From contig NC_087064.1 of NCBI RefSeq assembly GCF_963678635.1, forward strand, positions 35,721,716-35,785,715: a stretch of 64,000 bases of DNA, read 5' to 3'. The DNA is from Symsagittifera roscoffensis. Lineage: Eukaryota; Xenacoelomorpha; Acoela; Convolutidae. Positions 1 to 12,800 of the stretch are shown piece by piece; the stretch's first letter is position 1; every line of letters starts with the position of its first letter. A model generated the notes under the pieces. That model was given only the letters and a program-made list of their open reading frames with translations, was not told where the DNA came from and made no database searches. Position numbers and translations under genes: made by a program.

Positions 1-682
1 ATCTTCGAAAAGTTCATTTATTTTCATTGCTTATTTCAAAACAATTTGTGTACAATTCAGCAACTTAGGTGTTGGTATTTGCGGTTTTGAAGCTTAAATG
101 GTTCATAAACAGAAAAGTTCAGCTGTTTAATGTTTGATTCCCGGGATTAACCCGCGGGGTTTTCAGTGGAAATGAAAGTGTGAAATTGAGTGGCAATTTA
201 TTTGTGATTCCAATCGATATTGGGAAACGAGCCATTTGGCGACCCTCTCAAAGCGTCGCCGCAAGACAGACCAAAAAACCGGCATGATAGAACCCGAAGC
301 AGACATATAACTGGTCGGCTAATTTAACCCAGATTTTATCTAACTTTCATTGGATAAAAAGAAAACAAACCATAAAAATTTTTTCATGGCTCAGTTGATA
401 AAAGTTTGAACAAACTCGTTGAAAAAACTAATATAAGCTATAAATTGTTGTGTTTTCATTGACATTGCCTAAATGGCGAGAGACAAAACTGGGTCTTTGT
501 TAGTTAATATTTTAACCCTAAACATTCTAAACCAATTAACCCTAAATGCGCGAAAATACCGTAAAGAAACTGAAAAACCGATTCATTTTTTTGGACTAAG
601 TTCAATTTGTTATCATTTATTTGGTGCAGCTTGATTGGAACAAAATCCCAGCCCAGAAGTCAATTGGTCTTAAAAATACAAC

Positions 683-1215
683 AAGACTGCTAGTATCAGG
701 GCGAAGCCCTGAATGTTCCGACTGCCTTTTAAGGTTTATGGAGCAGCAGTAAAAACATTAAAAAATTCAATGAAATAAAAGAAAATGAAAATTTTTTTTC
801 TAAAATTTGAATTTTTTTATTAAAATCATCCCCCCACACGCCATATAAAATACAAAAAGAGAGATTTCGTTCCCTGTAACAAATCAATTATGGCAAATAA
901 GCTTCGTTCAACCAATTTGGAACGATTTATAAGACGGATTAAATCTCCGCTTACGCGTTTATAGCGCGAATTATATCGCGCGTTAATTGTCCCAAATTGG
1001 TCAAAATGTCAATCTTTAAACCCTCATAACTTTACGAAAAATGATTACAGGTGAAATATCTTTTCAAATTTAAGCTCAGGACAACAATACCTTTTGAGTG
1101 ATATAAAAAAATTCCGTCAAAAAAGGCTAGTTAAAAAGTCGAAATTTGTCTGAAGAAAAAAAAAACCCACCCCGAGCACAAATATTCCGTTACTTTCGTA
1201 TCGAAAGTCGGAACA
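683..1215. repeat. Dispersed repeat copy A (MITE-like)
   Basis: About 530 bp, closely matching 15440-15965. Both copies start near AAGACTGCT, carry a small hairpin CAGGGC-GAA-GCCCTG, then TGTTCCGACT (714-723 here), and end with the inverse AGTCGGAACA (1206-1215). The inner part is shared almost base for base, including AATTATATCGCGCG. The inverted ends suggest a non-autonomous DNA element, but no target-site duplication was established and the left similarity starts about 30 bp outside the inverted motif. Confidence 0.65.
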
Positions 1216-1253
1216 ATTATCATGAGCTTCGAAATTCGAATAAAAAATTAAAG

Positions 1254-2542
1254 AAAACTGCTCGTATCAGGTCAAAGCTCTGCGAGCTCCGACTTCCGTT
1301 CGACGTCTTTGAATCAGTTTTTGAGAGCATCAATTAGAAAAGATTTGAGTTTTTTCATCCAATTTTTTTTTGATAACTTCCGTTAAGTCTCAATAGCGTA
1401 TCAATAACACCAAGTATTATGCTTCAAATCAATTTAGAACTATTTATGATCGGGTTAAATAGCCACTGACGCTTCAATAACACGAGATATTTCGCGCGTT
1501 TGTCCCAAAATTAACCAAACTGACAACTTTCGAACCCCCATAAATTTTCAAAAGTGATTAAAGGTAAAATATATTATTCAAATTTGAGCTCAAGATTGTA
1601 CTGCTTGTCAGATGATATAAAACATTCCGTTCAAAATTGGCTAGTTGAAAAGTCGAAATTGGCGTGGAGAAAAAACCACCACGAGCGTCGAACGTCGGAA
1701 AAATATCAAGGCGAAGCCTGGAGTGTTCCGATTGCACTTTAAGACCAATTAAAATTGGTTCGATTAAAAATTGACGAAATATTTGAAAAAATGAAACGCG
1801 TTTGTAACGCATAAAAGATTTATCAAAAAAATCATAAAATTTCGTATAAAAAAGCTAATCATGCAATTCTGTACACAGATTGTATGGAAAAAAACTCACA
1901 TTTGAATAATTATGAATGTTGTACGACAATCAAGCAATTTTAAATAAGTAAATTTAAAATTTCATGGATTTTTTTTCTGTTTTTAGTCTCAATATCAATT
2001 TTCTGCTCAAATGAATATTTTTTGAAAACAATATTGCATGTAAAAATTTACGTTTTTTGTTCATATTGCAGTCCAGTTTGATTTTTTCATACAAATGAAA
2101 AATTGACTATGATTTCTTATGCTGTCAAAAAAAATTGGGCCACAATTTTTTACTTATAAATTTTTTAAACTTGCAAGATACATAATTTTCATAGTTTTGT
2201 TCATAGCTTTGAGTGAATTATGACACATAATCTCATACAAAAGTCTACACATGCCGATTATCTATGAGCTTTCTTCTCCTTAACCAATGTGTTTCTTATG
2301 TTAAAAAGTTGTTGGTTATTGTTTTTTTTTGGACAAAACACTAAAATATTTAGCCAAAGTCGAAAAATAATACTTGTTGATATTTGGTAAAATGCTACTG
2401 ATACAATTTTCATGTATGAAAAATTGTTTATCATAAAGATTGCATATAATTTTTCCATACATATGGGTTTATATGGAATTGTATCACAAGAAGTTTTTTT
2501 CAACCCGTGAATATTCCACTTTTTTACGAAAGTCGGAACAAC
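1254..2542. repeat. Diverged copies of the same repeat
   Basis: 1254-1698 aligns loosely with copy A: an ACTGCTCGTATCAGG start, a CGCGCGTTTGTCCCAAA core and a GTCGGAA end. A further, poorly preserved copy seems to start near 1700 (AAGGCGAAGCC, then GTTCCGATTGC) and may end at AGTCGGAACA near 2542. The repeat family is thus clustered in this intron or upstream DNA. Copy limits are approximate. Confidence 0.4.
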
Positions 2543-2812
2543 AAAAATGAAAGCGTTCCAAATCGGCTCAGCGTAACAATCAGTTGCGGTGACACTTGAA
2601 TAGAAATATTAGTCGGTACAATTTGAATGCAATCCATATTGGTCTGAACCATGTTTGCCGGCTTCTCCCATGTAACCATTGTTGGTTGACCGACCCTAAT
2701 TTTTCTTACGTCACTTTTGGCGCCAATGGTCCCTCAATTTGAAAGAAGTGTGCGTCTGAAGTATGTAGCATAGGGTCTTTTTAGCGTTTTGGTTGGCCTT
2801 CGTCATATCTCC

Positions 2813-3153
2813 GGTCGAGGTCTCAGACTCATGTCCAGATTTTGACGACAAAATTTGGGCATGTCCAGACTTTCTGGACCAAAATTAGGCATGTCCAGAC
2901 TTTCGCGACCAAAGCCTGGCATTTCCAGACTTTCGCGACCATGATGATATGTCGCGACTTTCGCGACCGAAGCGGAGGTGGCGCGACCAAAACATCGCGA
3001 CTCGTATTTGTTATGTCCAGACTTTTGCGGCCCACGGCGCGACTCATGTCCAGACTTTCCAGACTCAAACTCTCGGCGTGACTATGCAATTTGGGTCTAA
3101 ATCCGGATGTGGCGCGACCCTCAAAGTCTGGACATGAGTCTGGGATCTCGACC
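2813..3153. repeat. Minisatellite bounded by terminal inverted repeats
   Basis: The left arm (2813-2848) and right arm (3118-3153) are inverted copies of about 35 bp with few mismatches; both contain CAGACTCATGTCCAGA in inverted orientation. Between them the motif ATGTCCAGACTTTCGCGACC recurs about every 30 bp with drift and partial inversions. Open frames across it only reflect the repeat. It looks like a foldback or MITE-like element with internal tandem repeats. Confidence 0.6.
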
Positions 3154-3707
3154 CGGGATGTGCCTTTAATTTTGCTACTAGTATTCACTTCAGAATTTAA
3201 GGATATATTCTGCCGATCAGTTCATTGACGGCGTTTTGTGGCAGTTTTATAACTTGGAACCAGCGATAGTCTTGAATCGCCTAATTTGAATCTTGTTCAA
3301 ATCGTGACCTCAAAGTACAATGATATTTCAATTGACAAACTTAATTTCTTTGTTTAGGACATATATAGCATGAAGGAGCGTTAATTATGACTAAGAATGA
3401 TCGCAACAGTGTTTGTAAATAAAAGCCAACTGTCATTTTTGATTAAATCCTTGTTGTTTATGTCAATTTTCCCTGTTATAAATCGGTTATGGGAGATTTT
3501 GTTCCCCAGGAAAGCATTTCGAAACACTTTTTATGAGTTTTTATTGTAAACAGCAAATATTGGCGCGAGTTGAAAAGCGGCCTTTCACGCAAATTAATTT
3601 AAGATAAGAAGAAAGCTTGCATTCAAATGTTTTAAATGAAAAATCAAAAGGTTGAATCAGTTCTAAAATGATTTTTTGGAGCGCTCATGTATCCGAATGT
3701 GTTTTAG

Positions 3708-3889
3708 GTCAAGAGTGACAATCACAGAGACATTTCGGTTCCACACGGCAAAAGACAGGGAGTTTCGGCTAAAAGAAGCATTTCTGCAGATTTCGAACAT
3801 TTCTGCCGCCTCCGATCAGGGTCCTTACAAGTGCCAGGCACTGAATGCTGTCAATAACATCACCTCCCTCACTCGATTGGAAATAATTG
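3708..3889 (+). CDS. robo: robo exon: C-terminal half of an Ig domain (Ig3 or Ig2)
   Basis: The acceptor is TGTTTTAG; the exon supplies one base to the first codon; the donor is GTAAGA. It encodes the second half of an I-set Ig domain with the cysteine motif YKCQALN. By order it should be Ig3, but the wording also fits Ig2. The first half must lie in an exon not found in this window. Confidence 0.8.
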
Positions 3890-6800
3890 GTAAGAAAAGT
3901 GAGGAACAGGTTCTAAATGGTGACACTTAACATTGAATTTTCTATACCATCAAGTAGTCCTTGAAGCTAAAACAAATTACCAAAAAAGCTACTCAATGCT
4001 TAAAATCAGGAGGCTGATCACTCGATGAATAAAAACCAAACTCATCGGCAAACTAAAATAGAATAGAAGGAAAAACTGAAAAGATTTTGAGAAATAACAA
4101 ATTTCAAAAAATTGAATTTGATTTGCGACAAGAGCTCTTCAATCACCAAAGGGTATAAGAGAAGAAATAATTTTTGTGTTTTAGCCAATCCGATCCAAGT
4201 ATCCTGTACCGAGAACATAGTTGCCACGGTGGGTACTGACGTCACATTCGAGTGCAAAATAGAGAACAAAAACAACTTCCCCACCCCCACCACTTACTGG
4301 GACACGCCTCAATTTGGCAACGTGTTTCCGGATGAAAACTTGAGCGACAGACTTCGCGTGTTTTCAAACGGGACTTTGAAGTTGAAGAATGTGACTTTAG
4401 AAGACAGTGGCACTTTTATATGTTCTGTGTTGATATCGAGCGAGGTCGTACAGAAAACGGCCACTCTGGTTGTGAAAGGTCAGTAATAAGATATTTGATT
4501 AATAAGAAATGTTTTGCTGACTTGTAGGTCATGCCCTGCTGCTAATTCCGTTGGCTACAAAACTTTTATTGACATTTCACAGAATTGTCGATATACGAAT
4601 GCAGAGAAAAATAATAACTGGTAGTAAAATTTTTCTAAATAAAAAAGGCAGTCTTTGAAAGTAAAATTTGCCCGCAACTCTGAAGTTTATAGCTAATTAG
4701 TGTGTTTTTTTCCTGCTGTTTTACGAGTTATATTTTTGAATTGTTCTGGAAGTTTAATTTTGTCTTTTGAATTGATTTGATGTAAATTGGTTTGATGGAA
4801 AATCGATATTTCTCTGGTGATAATTTAGTTCAAATGTCACTGCCAGAACAAATTGATTGAAATAAATGGCTCTTCAAACGGTTCGCTTTCACCAGGTCGG
4901 TATTTTTCTGAGCTAAGTTTTTTAAATGGTACGATTCCGTATTGTCGAACAGTGTATTTATGGCCATTGAACTGATGAATTCAAGCAAACAGACAATTTA
5001 TTTTATTTCCAAAAAACCCTGGTCAAAATACCAGGAATCTTCTTTTAGATTCAGTTCACTGATCATCACCTATGCTTCGGGACTTGGTTTTAAAGAAGCG
5101 TCAGTTAATGATTGATTTCTTTTCCTTGATTTCAATGAGATTTCATTTGATAAAATTTAATTTTTCCCAATGATAAATTGGAGTTATTAAAATTCGAACT
5201 TGGTTGTTTTCCCTTAATTGGTAGTGATTCAGTTTTCACATTTGTGGTCTTAGAGGTTCGCTAAAAATTATCGCGTTATCCGTTATCTGCTTAAAAACAT
5301 TTTTTTAAAGTTCAGCGTTCTATAAAAAGATACTTGATGAAGATAAAATCTGAAAAAAATATCGTCAGTGTTGTTTTTTGATACAAAGTTTACTTTTTCG
5401 TTCTCAATGGGAAGCCAGTCGCTCGTTTCTTTGAGCTAGGCACTTTGTTAATTAAACAGATATCAAGGGAAGATTGTAACTGTTTGATGCCTTACAAATA
5501 CCAAACTCACTTTTTAAGGCCTATTTTTGTGAATGAAAAACAGCTCCATTTAAACGCTCGTATGATTTAAAGGTCCTTTGAATATTATTACTTGAGCAGA
5601 AAGCCCTGGAAATTAATGAGCTTCTTTAGATCAAAGAATAGGGATGATACATGTAAGATCTCGAAATGAGTCATGATTCGATAAAATTCAGTAAAAAATG
5701 GACCTCTCAAGTTAAATTGAAGCTTTTTAATTCACTCGGTTCAAACCATTTGTAATTAAGTTTTCTAGTTAAAAAATATCGACAGCAATCAAAGTAAACA
5801 TAGAAGCATCGGTTGCTCACGAGCGAAACGAAATAAAAAATGAAATCTAAAAAAAGCGTTTGAGTTAAAAACCAATTTATACTATGGTTTCTGTTTCAGC
5901 GATCAATAGTGAGCCCCTGCCTGTGATCGTACTGAAACCACGTGACACCACAGCCTACGAAGGGGATAATGTGACTCTTCCATGTGAGATAGACATGACC
6001 TCTGTCTCGTCTCTGTACAGGAACACAAACAGATTCGCACTTGCGACTACAAGTACTCGGAGTAAATCGTCTCCGACCATCAAGTGGATGAAAGACCTGA
6101 AAGTGGTGTACTCGTCAGATTTGAAAGGGTTTGTCACTTTCAGTTCTCGGTTCTAAAATTCATGAGAAAAAGACACGTACAGCTCTGTTAGGTTCATGAG
6201 ATCCCGCAACTTCGATGAAATTTCTATTGTGTCTGCGGCTAAAACAGATTCATTTTGTATTGTGTCTGCGGCTAAAACAGATTCATTTTGAAGAAAAAAG
6301 TATTTACTCATGGTTTTTTTTTTCTGCAGATTTTTTGCAGATAAAATCTGTACATTGATTCACTGATGACCGTTTCTGCGCTCATTTTTTGCTAAAAGCC
6401 GCTTAGAAGCTTTTCAAAAAGCCGCTAAAAGCGCTTTAAAACTAAACTCGGTACTTATTTAGAGGATTGGGATCTTTAAGCAGCTGGTCAAAACAATTAC
6501 GCTGATTAATAAAAAAAAAGCAATTAGTTCGGTTCACTTCCCTCTTTTTTGATTGTCAAATTAATTCTCCGTTTTAATTTTGCCCAGTGTTTGAAGAATT
6601 TGCTAGCGGCCCATTTCCTTTCAGACTTCAGTCAATCTGTTTTTGTTTGAATTGATTAAACGTTTCAGTTTGAATTCCAATCAGTTTTCTTTTGTTCCTT
6701 CAAATCCTTTGAGAAATTAGAAAAATAAAGGTGTGCCGACTTTTTCGCTGTTTTTTTTTTCAGACCATTATGACAACGGTTGCAAATTCATTTTGACTGG

Positions 6801-9800
6801 ACAACAGTTTTTCTAAAGCAAAAAAAAAGAAAATATTAATTGAAATCTTGAAAAACGATAGAAATCTTCACTTTTTCTTTTGTGTTTAGAATCGCTCTTC
6901 AGGGCGACGGAAGTCTAAGAGTGAACAACGTAAGCAAAGATCACGAGGGAAAATACACGTGTCTCGTTTCTAATGGCAGTGGCGAAACGATCGCTTCCGC
7001 AGACTTAGTAGTCAAGAGTGGAAAAAACCCAGCTCAGAATTACGCAACAACCGATGATATATCTAGCCATGATGATGATGATGATGTAAATCATAGACCC
7101 GATGAGTTTTACTTAGAAAGTGAGCCTCCGAGTGCTCCTTGGGTGTTGGAAGTCGTGAATAGTTCCTGTCTCCGTTTGACCTGGATCGCACCAAAAACAG
7201 CAGATGTGCAGAATTTGTACTACCAGATTGAAAAATATGGGTAAAGAATTTTCTTTGAAAGCAAACTTTGGTTCAAATTTGGGTGCTTTTTAAAAAACAT
7301 GACCATGCATTAGTTTCAATTTTCTCATTAACTAATTTAGCGAAAAGCAAAGACATTAAAAACAAAACAAAAATATTGGTTTTTGCATAAATAAATGAAA
7401 TCAAGGAGGTGCCATAAATTTTTCCGATGAGCTGATTTAAAAATGAGATTGAATGTTTTTAGGTTTGGCTCCAACATGTGGAGTTGGGAAGTGGAGCGCA
7501 CTCTTGCCCCTTCGCCCATTCACACCGTATGTCAGCTGGCAGAGGGGGTGGAGTACGTGTTTGTGGTCAGGGGGGCCCTTTCCCCACGCGCCACCGGAAG
7601 GGCCAGTCCCATATCTCAGAGATTCAAGACTTACGGTAAAGATCACCACAGTCGGTTATATTTCAGAAGCATTTTTTTGGTACACGGTCGCGTGTCTCTG
7701 GTTGTAACTCAGATGTTACCATTAAAATTCTAAAAATCCTAAAAAATTCTTAAAAAAATTAAATATTTCTCTCAGTGTGAAAATCAGAGTCAATTACTCA
7801 CTTTGTCGGGGCCAAAAAATTGACTGCAGCTTGACTGTTGAATTATCATATCTAATCTGTTGTGCGGTGTTTAGATTACAAGAGGGAATCGTACCACTCG
7901 AATGTGGAGCAGCGGGTGAAACTGATGAAGCAGCAGAAGCTATCTGCCACGCTATCCTCCACTCCATTCAACACCACTGCCATATGGGTATCGTGGAAGG
8001 TAAGCAAAAATTCATACAATGGCTTAAGGAATTATAAACAGATTTTTGTCATTCCAGTAAGTTTAATTGACACAGTGAAGTTTCAATGTGACCGAAATGT
8101 CTCCAGATAATTGAAAAGTGATTAGTTCAATTTTTTTCCCAAAAACAGAGAAAAAATTATATTTGGCTTTTATTTCAATTGATTGATCTGAGTTGAGTTG
8201 CTTCAAATATAAAAAATAAACTGAAAAAAAAACATAAAAACATGTATCCATTATAAAGCTCACCTTGTTTTTGTGTGGTGTGTTTTACCATTTCACTATA
8301 TTGCATGTTTGCTATACTGTATTTTTAGATTACGGGTGGTGAAAATATTCCATCGGGGTATCAGTTGCGCATATTCGAGTACCACGCCAGCAGCCGCCAA
8401 CAAACAAGTGCAAGTGAGATCCCGATGACAGAAGACGTAGCCTTGTCAGCCAACAGACGCTCGTACATCTTCGGACAACTAAGACCCTCTTTCAAGTACA
8501 AGATCACTCTACAGCCCCACGTGGTAGGGTTATTAGGACCCATTGCAGATTACACAGTTGCCATGACTCATTACGAAGTGCCTTCTACTCCGCCGAGTTC
8601 CATTGAGGTGGTCAAAAATATAACGTAAGTGTAATTTTCTACTTGAATTAAGATATAAAGATTTTACAAATGGTCGCCTATTAAATTGAAAATGGCCTTA
8701 AACACGCAAAAAAAATTGAAGATCAAAGTCATTAGGCTAACATCAGATTAGATTCGATTTAGCTCTGACTATTTAGCTAATTCAGAAATTTGTACAATGC
8801 CATTTTAGAGCACAAATACGGCCATTAAAAGACGTAGGTTAATTTCCTGTTGTTTTTTTCAGAAGTCTTTTTTTTTTAGTCTGGGTCAGTTGACCATAAC
8901 TTGGGACCCCCCTATTGGAACACCCTCTGGGTCTCTCACCGGATACCGAGTGACCTTGTTTGACCCCGACAGCAACACAATCATAAAAGCCCTCACGTTC
9001 GACAATTCGACCAACGAAGTGTCGATTGCGTCTTCGAATCCCAGTGAGGATGTGTATGGAAGTGGGAGGCAGATCGGAGTCTACGTGCAGGCTCAGTCGC
9101 CGGCCGGACTGGGACCGAGAAGTCAGCCGATCATAGTTGACATGTGTAAGTGAAGCATTAGTATCATAGCTTATAGTTAAATAATGAACAAAGCAGAAGC
9201 ACGCACTCTGATTTTGACCCTTAAAACTTTACCCTAAAATGGAAAAAACGTGTTTTATTTCTAAAAAGGATTTTTCCCGCAAACTTAATTGTTGCATGCT
9301 GGTACACGAATATGAGAATTTTTTTCTTGACGTATAACAAATTGTCAAACTATTGATTTTAGGTGTTGGCAACCAAATGACGGTAAAGGTTGCCAAAACC
9401 CTCATCTTTTTAAGAAAGATGATTTTTTTCTCGTATCCTCATTTTTCCTAACTTTTAGCGGACGGAAGCACGAGGTCGAACAAGGGTGGCTTCTTGGTGC
9501 CCCTTGAGGACAGAAATTGGATGATCCTCACCCTGGGAGGGTCCATCTGGATCTCACTACTCCTTCTACTCGGGGTGCTCTACTTCAAGTTCAGGCGGGA
9601 CAAACTGACTCATAGCATACAGCCATACTACATACATGCCATGCACCCCTCCTCCAAGGTTCGCAAAGCTCTGTTCTAATTTTCACTTCAACGCCTTAAA
9701 GTGGTGGGTTCCTTTCCTTAGCACCTCTTTATTTATTTTCAATGGCTCAAAACTCAGTTATCATAAACTAGTTGCTCAAATCATTAATTCTGTGACGGTA

Positions 9801-12800
9801 AAACACCTCTTGGCTAGTTCTACTGTTTTTTTATAAGTTTGAATTAAATGTTGATTTTATAATACCTGGTTTCGTTTTTCCTTGGCTGAAGCTGTTATTA
9901 TTAACTGATAATTTTTCGATACTGACGTTCATTTGCTTAACTAATCATTTGTCTTCAGTGCTCTGCAAATAACGAACAACTAGACCAGGACATCTACCCG
10001 GCATCCATCAGCTGTCACCAACAACACCACATGGCCCCCCTCGTGATCAAAACAGGTAACGGAGGGGGCACTGCACCAGGTAGTCTGCACCATCACCCAC
10101 TTGGAGACCAGATTTACTCGAGGAGTGAACGAAACTCGATGAGTGCATCCACCCATTATACACATCTGGGGTCCAATATATTTCAACCCAATATGTCTAA
10201 CACAATGCCCGGACATGGCGATTCAACAGGTATACAATACGTGACACAGGGGTTTGTTTCTCCGTCCTTATTTTCAGCAAGTCAACGAAAGCAGTTAGGG
10301 GGTCAACGATCAAGTATAGCATCATAAAACGCATCCTTTCAGTCCTGATTTGGATTCCCAAAAAATTCAAAAAGATTGTCTCCAGGTCGAGAAAAAATGG
10401 TTTTAAATCATAGTGGTCGGAATATTCTGTGCTACATGCACAGCAAACGGATATACTTGTTCTAATTTCGACTCGACTAAATTGAATTAAACTATTTCAT
10501 TTACTTCAAATGAAATTAATGGGCTCCTGTGAAACAAACAACATAAAAGATGCAGTGTTCACATTAGATTTTTTGTTGGCAGGTTCGCAGATTCTGAATC
10601 GAAATTCGAACCACTTCTTCGGGCATCAAATTGGTTCGAACAAATTGGGCACCATCGCAATTTTCCCAACCATTTCGTCCCACCAGCGAAACTCGCCGCT
10701 CGAAATGCAATCTTCCTCACCTGCTACATCTCCGCGAAGCTCCGCCGCTTTTTCGGCCACTCCTGGCAACACTAGATACCCTTCGGGGGCTTCGGCTGGT
10801 CACCCACTGGCGATATCTCTGCATCACCAGATGTCTCCCTCTGGCGTGGCTCTCTACACATCGCCCACCGGGTCATCCGCACCCGGGTCTCTCTACGCGG
10901 AAGTGACCGACTATCACGCATATTTGCCGACGCCACAAGGTAAATTAATTTCACTTCATTTCAACTGGCAATTGGTACAAGTGTGATAGAGGGGTCTTGG
11001 TAAAAACTAAGGGATCTTGTTAACTATTTCCCCCCTTTTGGACCTTGTTACCTATCCCCCCCCCCCCATCCCCTATGCATGTATTATTTTTGACAACCAG
11101 TCATTTCTGTATAAAATATGCATTTCAAAAATGTCAAAAAAAATTAATTAGATTTTCATTTTCGCGCGTTCGTATTTGCATTTAATCACTATTCATATAA
11201 CACCTATATAAAAAATTTTGGCTTTTTCTTCCCAAACCCCCCCCCCCCCCCCCCACCTCACACAAGCATCAATGGTATGGTCTAAACGGTGGTTTTACAA
11301 GGTTAATTATGAAGATCAAATATGTTTGCCATGGTCTGATACTGATTAGTCTGCATGTCAATTTTCATGACAATTGGACAATGTAAACAGTAATTTGAAT
11401 TTAAAAAAATTTGCAGGTGGGGGAAAAGGAAAAAGGGCCAAAATTTTAATTAAATATATTTTCTGAAAATTATTTGAAAATGTGGCAGATAAAGTTTAAA
11501 TTTCGGCCTGAAGTCCCGTCGGCTTGTTGTACTTGACCCCCGTAACCATGTGCCAAAAACCGAACGTGTTAAACATGAAATGACGGAAAATAAATATGCA
11601 CCGTTATTTGAATTCAGCAGCAAGCGTTATTTTGTTTTACTGTGGTATTTGAAGCTCGCTCTGTTTTATATTAGTCTGTTAGTTAGTCTGAATATACTGC
11701 GCGTCCGTTCTATTCAAGGCCTCGTAGCATAGTGGTTAATGCGCTGGTCTTGTAAACCAGAGATCGGTGGTTCAAATCCGCCCGGGGCCTAATCTTTTCT
11801 TAAATATTTTTTTTTTTCGTTTTTAACACTACTAAAACTCTTACTAACAATTAACATTTCGGAAATTTAACTATACTTTTTCAATTTAATATTTATGCAT
11901 TTCGGAAATTTAAGTATACTTTTTCAATTTAATATTAATGCATTTCGGAAATTTAAGTATACTTTTTCAATTTATTGTTTATAATAAACTTATTGTTAAT
12001 AATTTTGATCGTGACACTTTTTACAATAATTACCACAATATCTTGCGCAATATTTACCAAATTTGACAATTGGGTCAATTAGTTTATCTGAGAAAGCAAA
12101 GTTGTTTAGGCCAAAAAGTGCATGGCTCTTTTTCCTCCCCCCTCCACCTGGGAAGTTTTACAAGTCAAATTATTGTTCGCACTATCCGATCGTTATAAAA
12201 ACTGACTTAACCGCTGGGTGGGGAAGGGGGGAGGGCTAGGAAGAGCCAAGTGCATTTCATGCAATGGCGTGCACAGGAATTTATCGAGAGCGGGCGGTAG
12301 TTATTTTTAGCTCGACAAAATTGGTTTTGACCAAAAAATTGCATTTTTGGTGCTCGCTTCCCCCTTAACCTTCGTGTTTCTGCGCTTTTAGAAAAACTGG
12401 ATCAAATTAACATCCTCTACCCAAACAGACCAAGCAGTGGCGTGCGCAGAAATTTTTCTAAGGGGGGCGGTTTTCGAATTTTTTTAAATAATGTTGGATA
12501 CCTTTTTGTAAACCCCCCTCTCGGCACGCTAATGAGACCTAGTTAACATCCTCCACCCCAGCGTTCAATTTAAATTAAATTTGCTAAGAGCTGCGTCTAA
12601 AATGCTCTGTTCTGATTGGCGGAAATTTCGAGGGCGGGGGGCTTGTCCGAAAAATTTATCGGTCATAGTCCATCAAAATTGGAGTAAAATAGTGAAATAG
12701 TTCCAAGGGAAAAAGTCTCAACCAGAATTGAGGGAAGGGCGGTCGTCCAAGATTCAAAACCCGTCCGTACCGAGACGTGTTTTTGGACTATTTTCGGTGA

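Noticed and set aside
505-550. TTAACCCTAA-like telomeric repeats
   Set aside because: Only two or three scattered units with other sequence between them; not a telomere or an interstitial array.
11855-11983. CRISPR-like array
   Set aside because: Direct tandem repeats without spacers in a eukaryotic intron.
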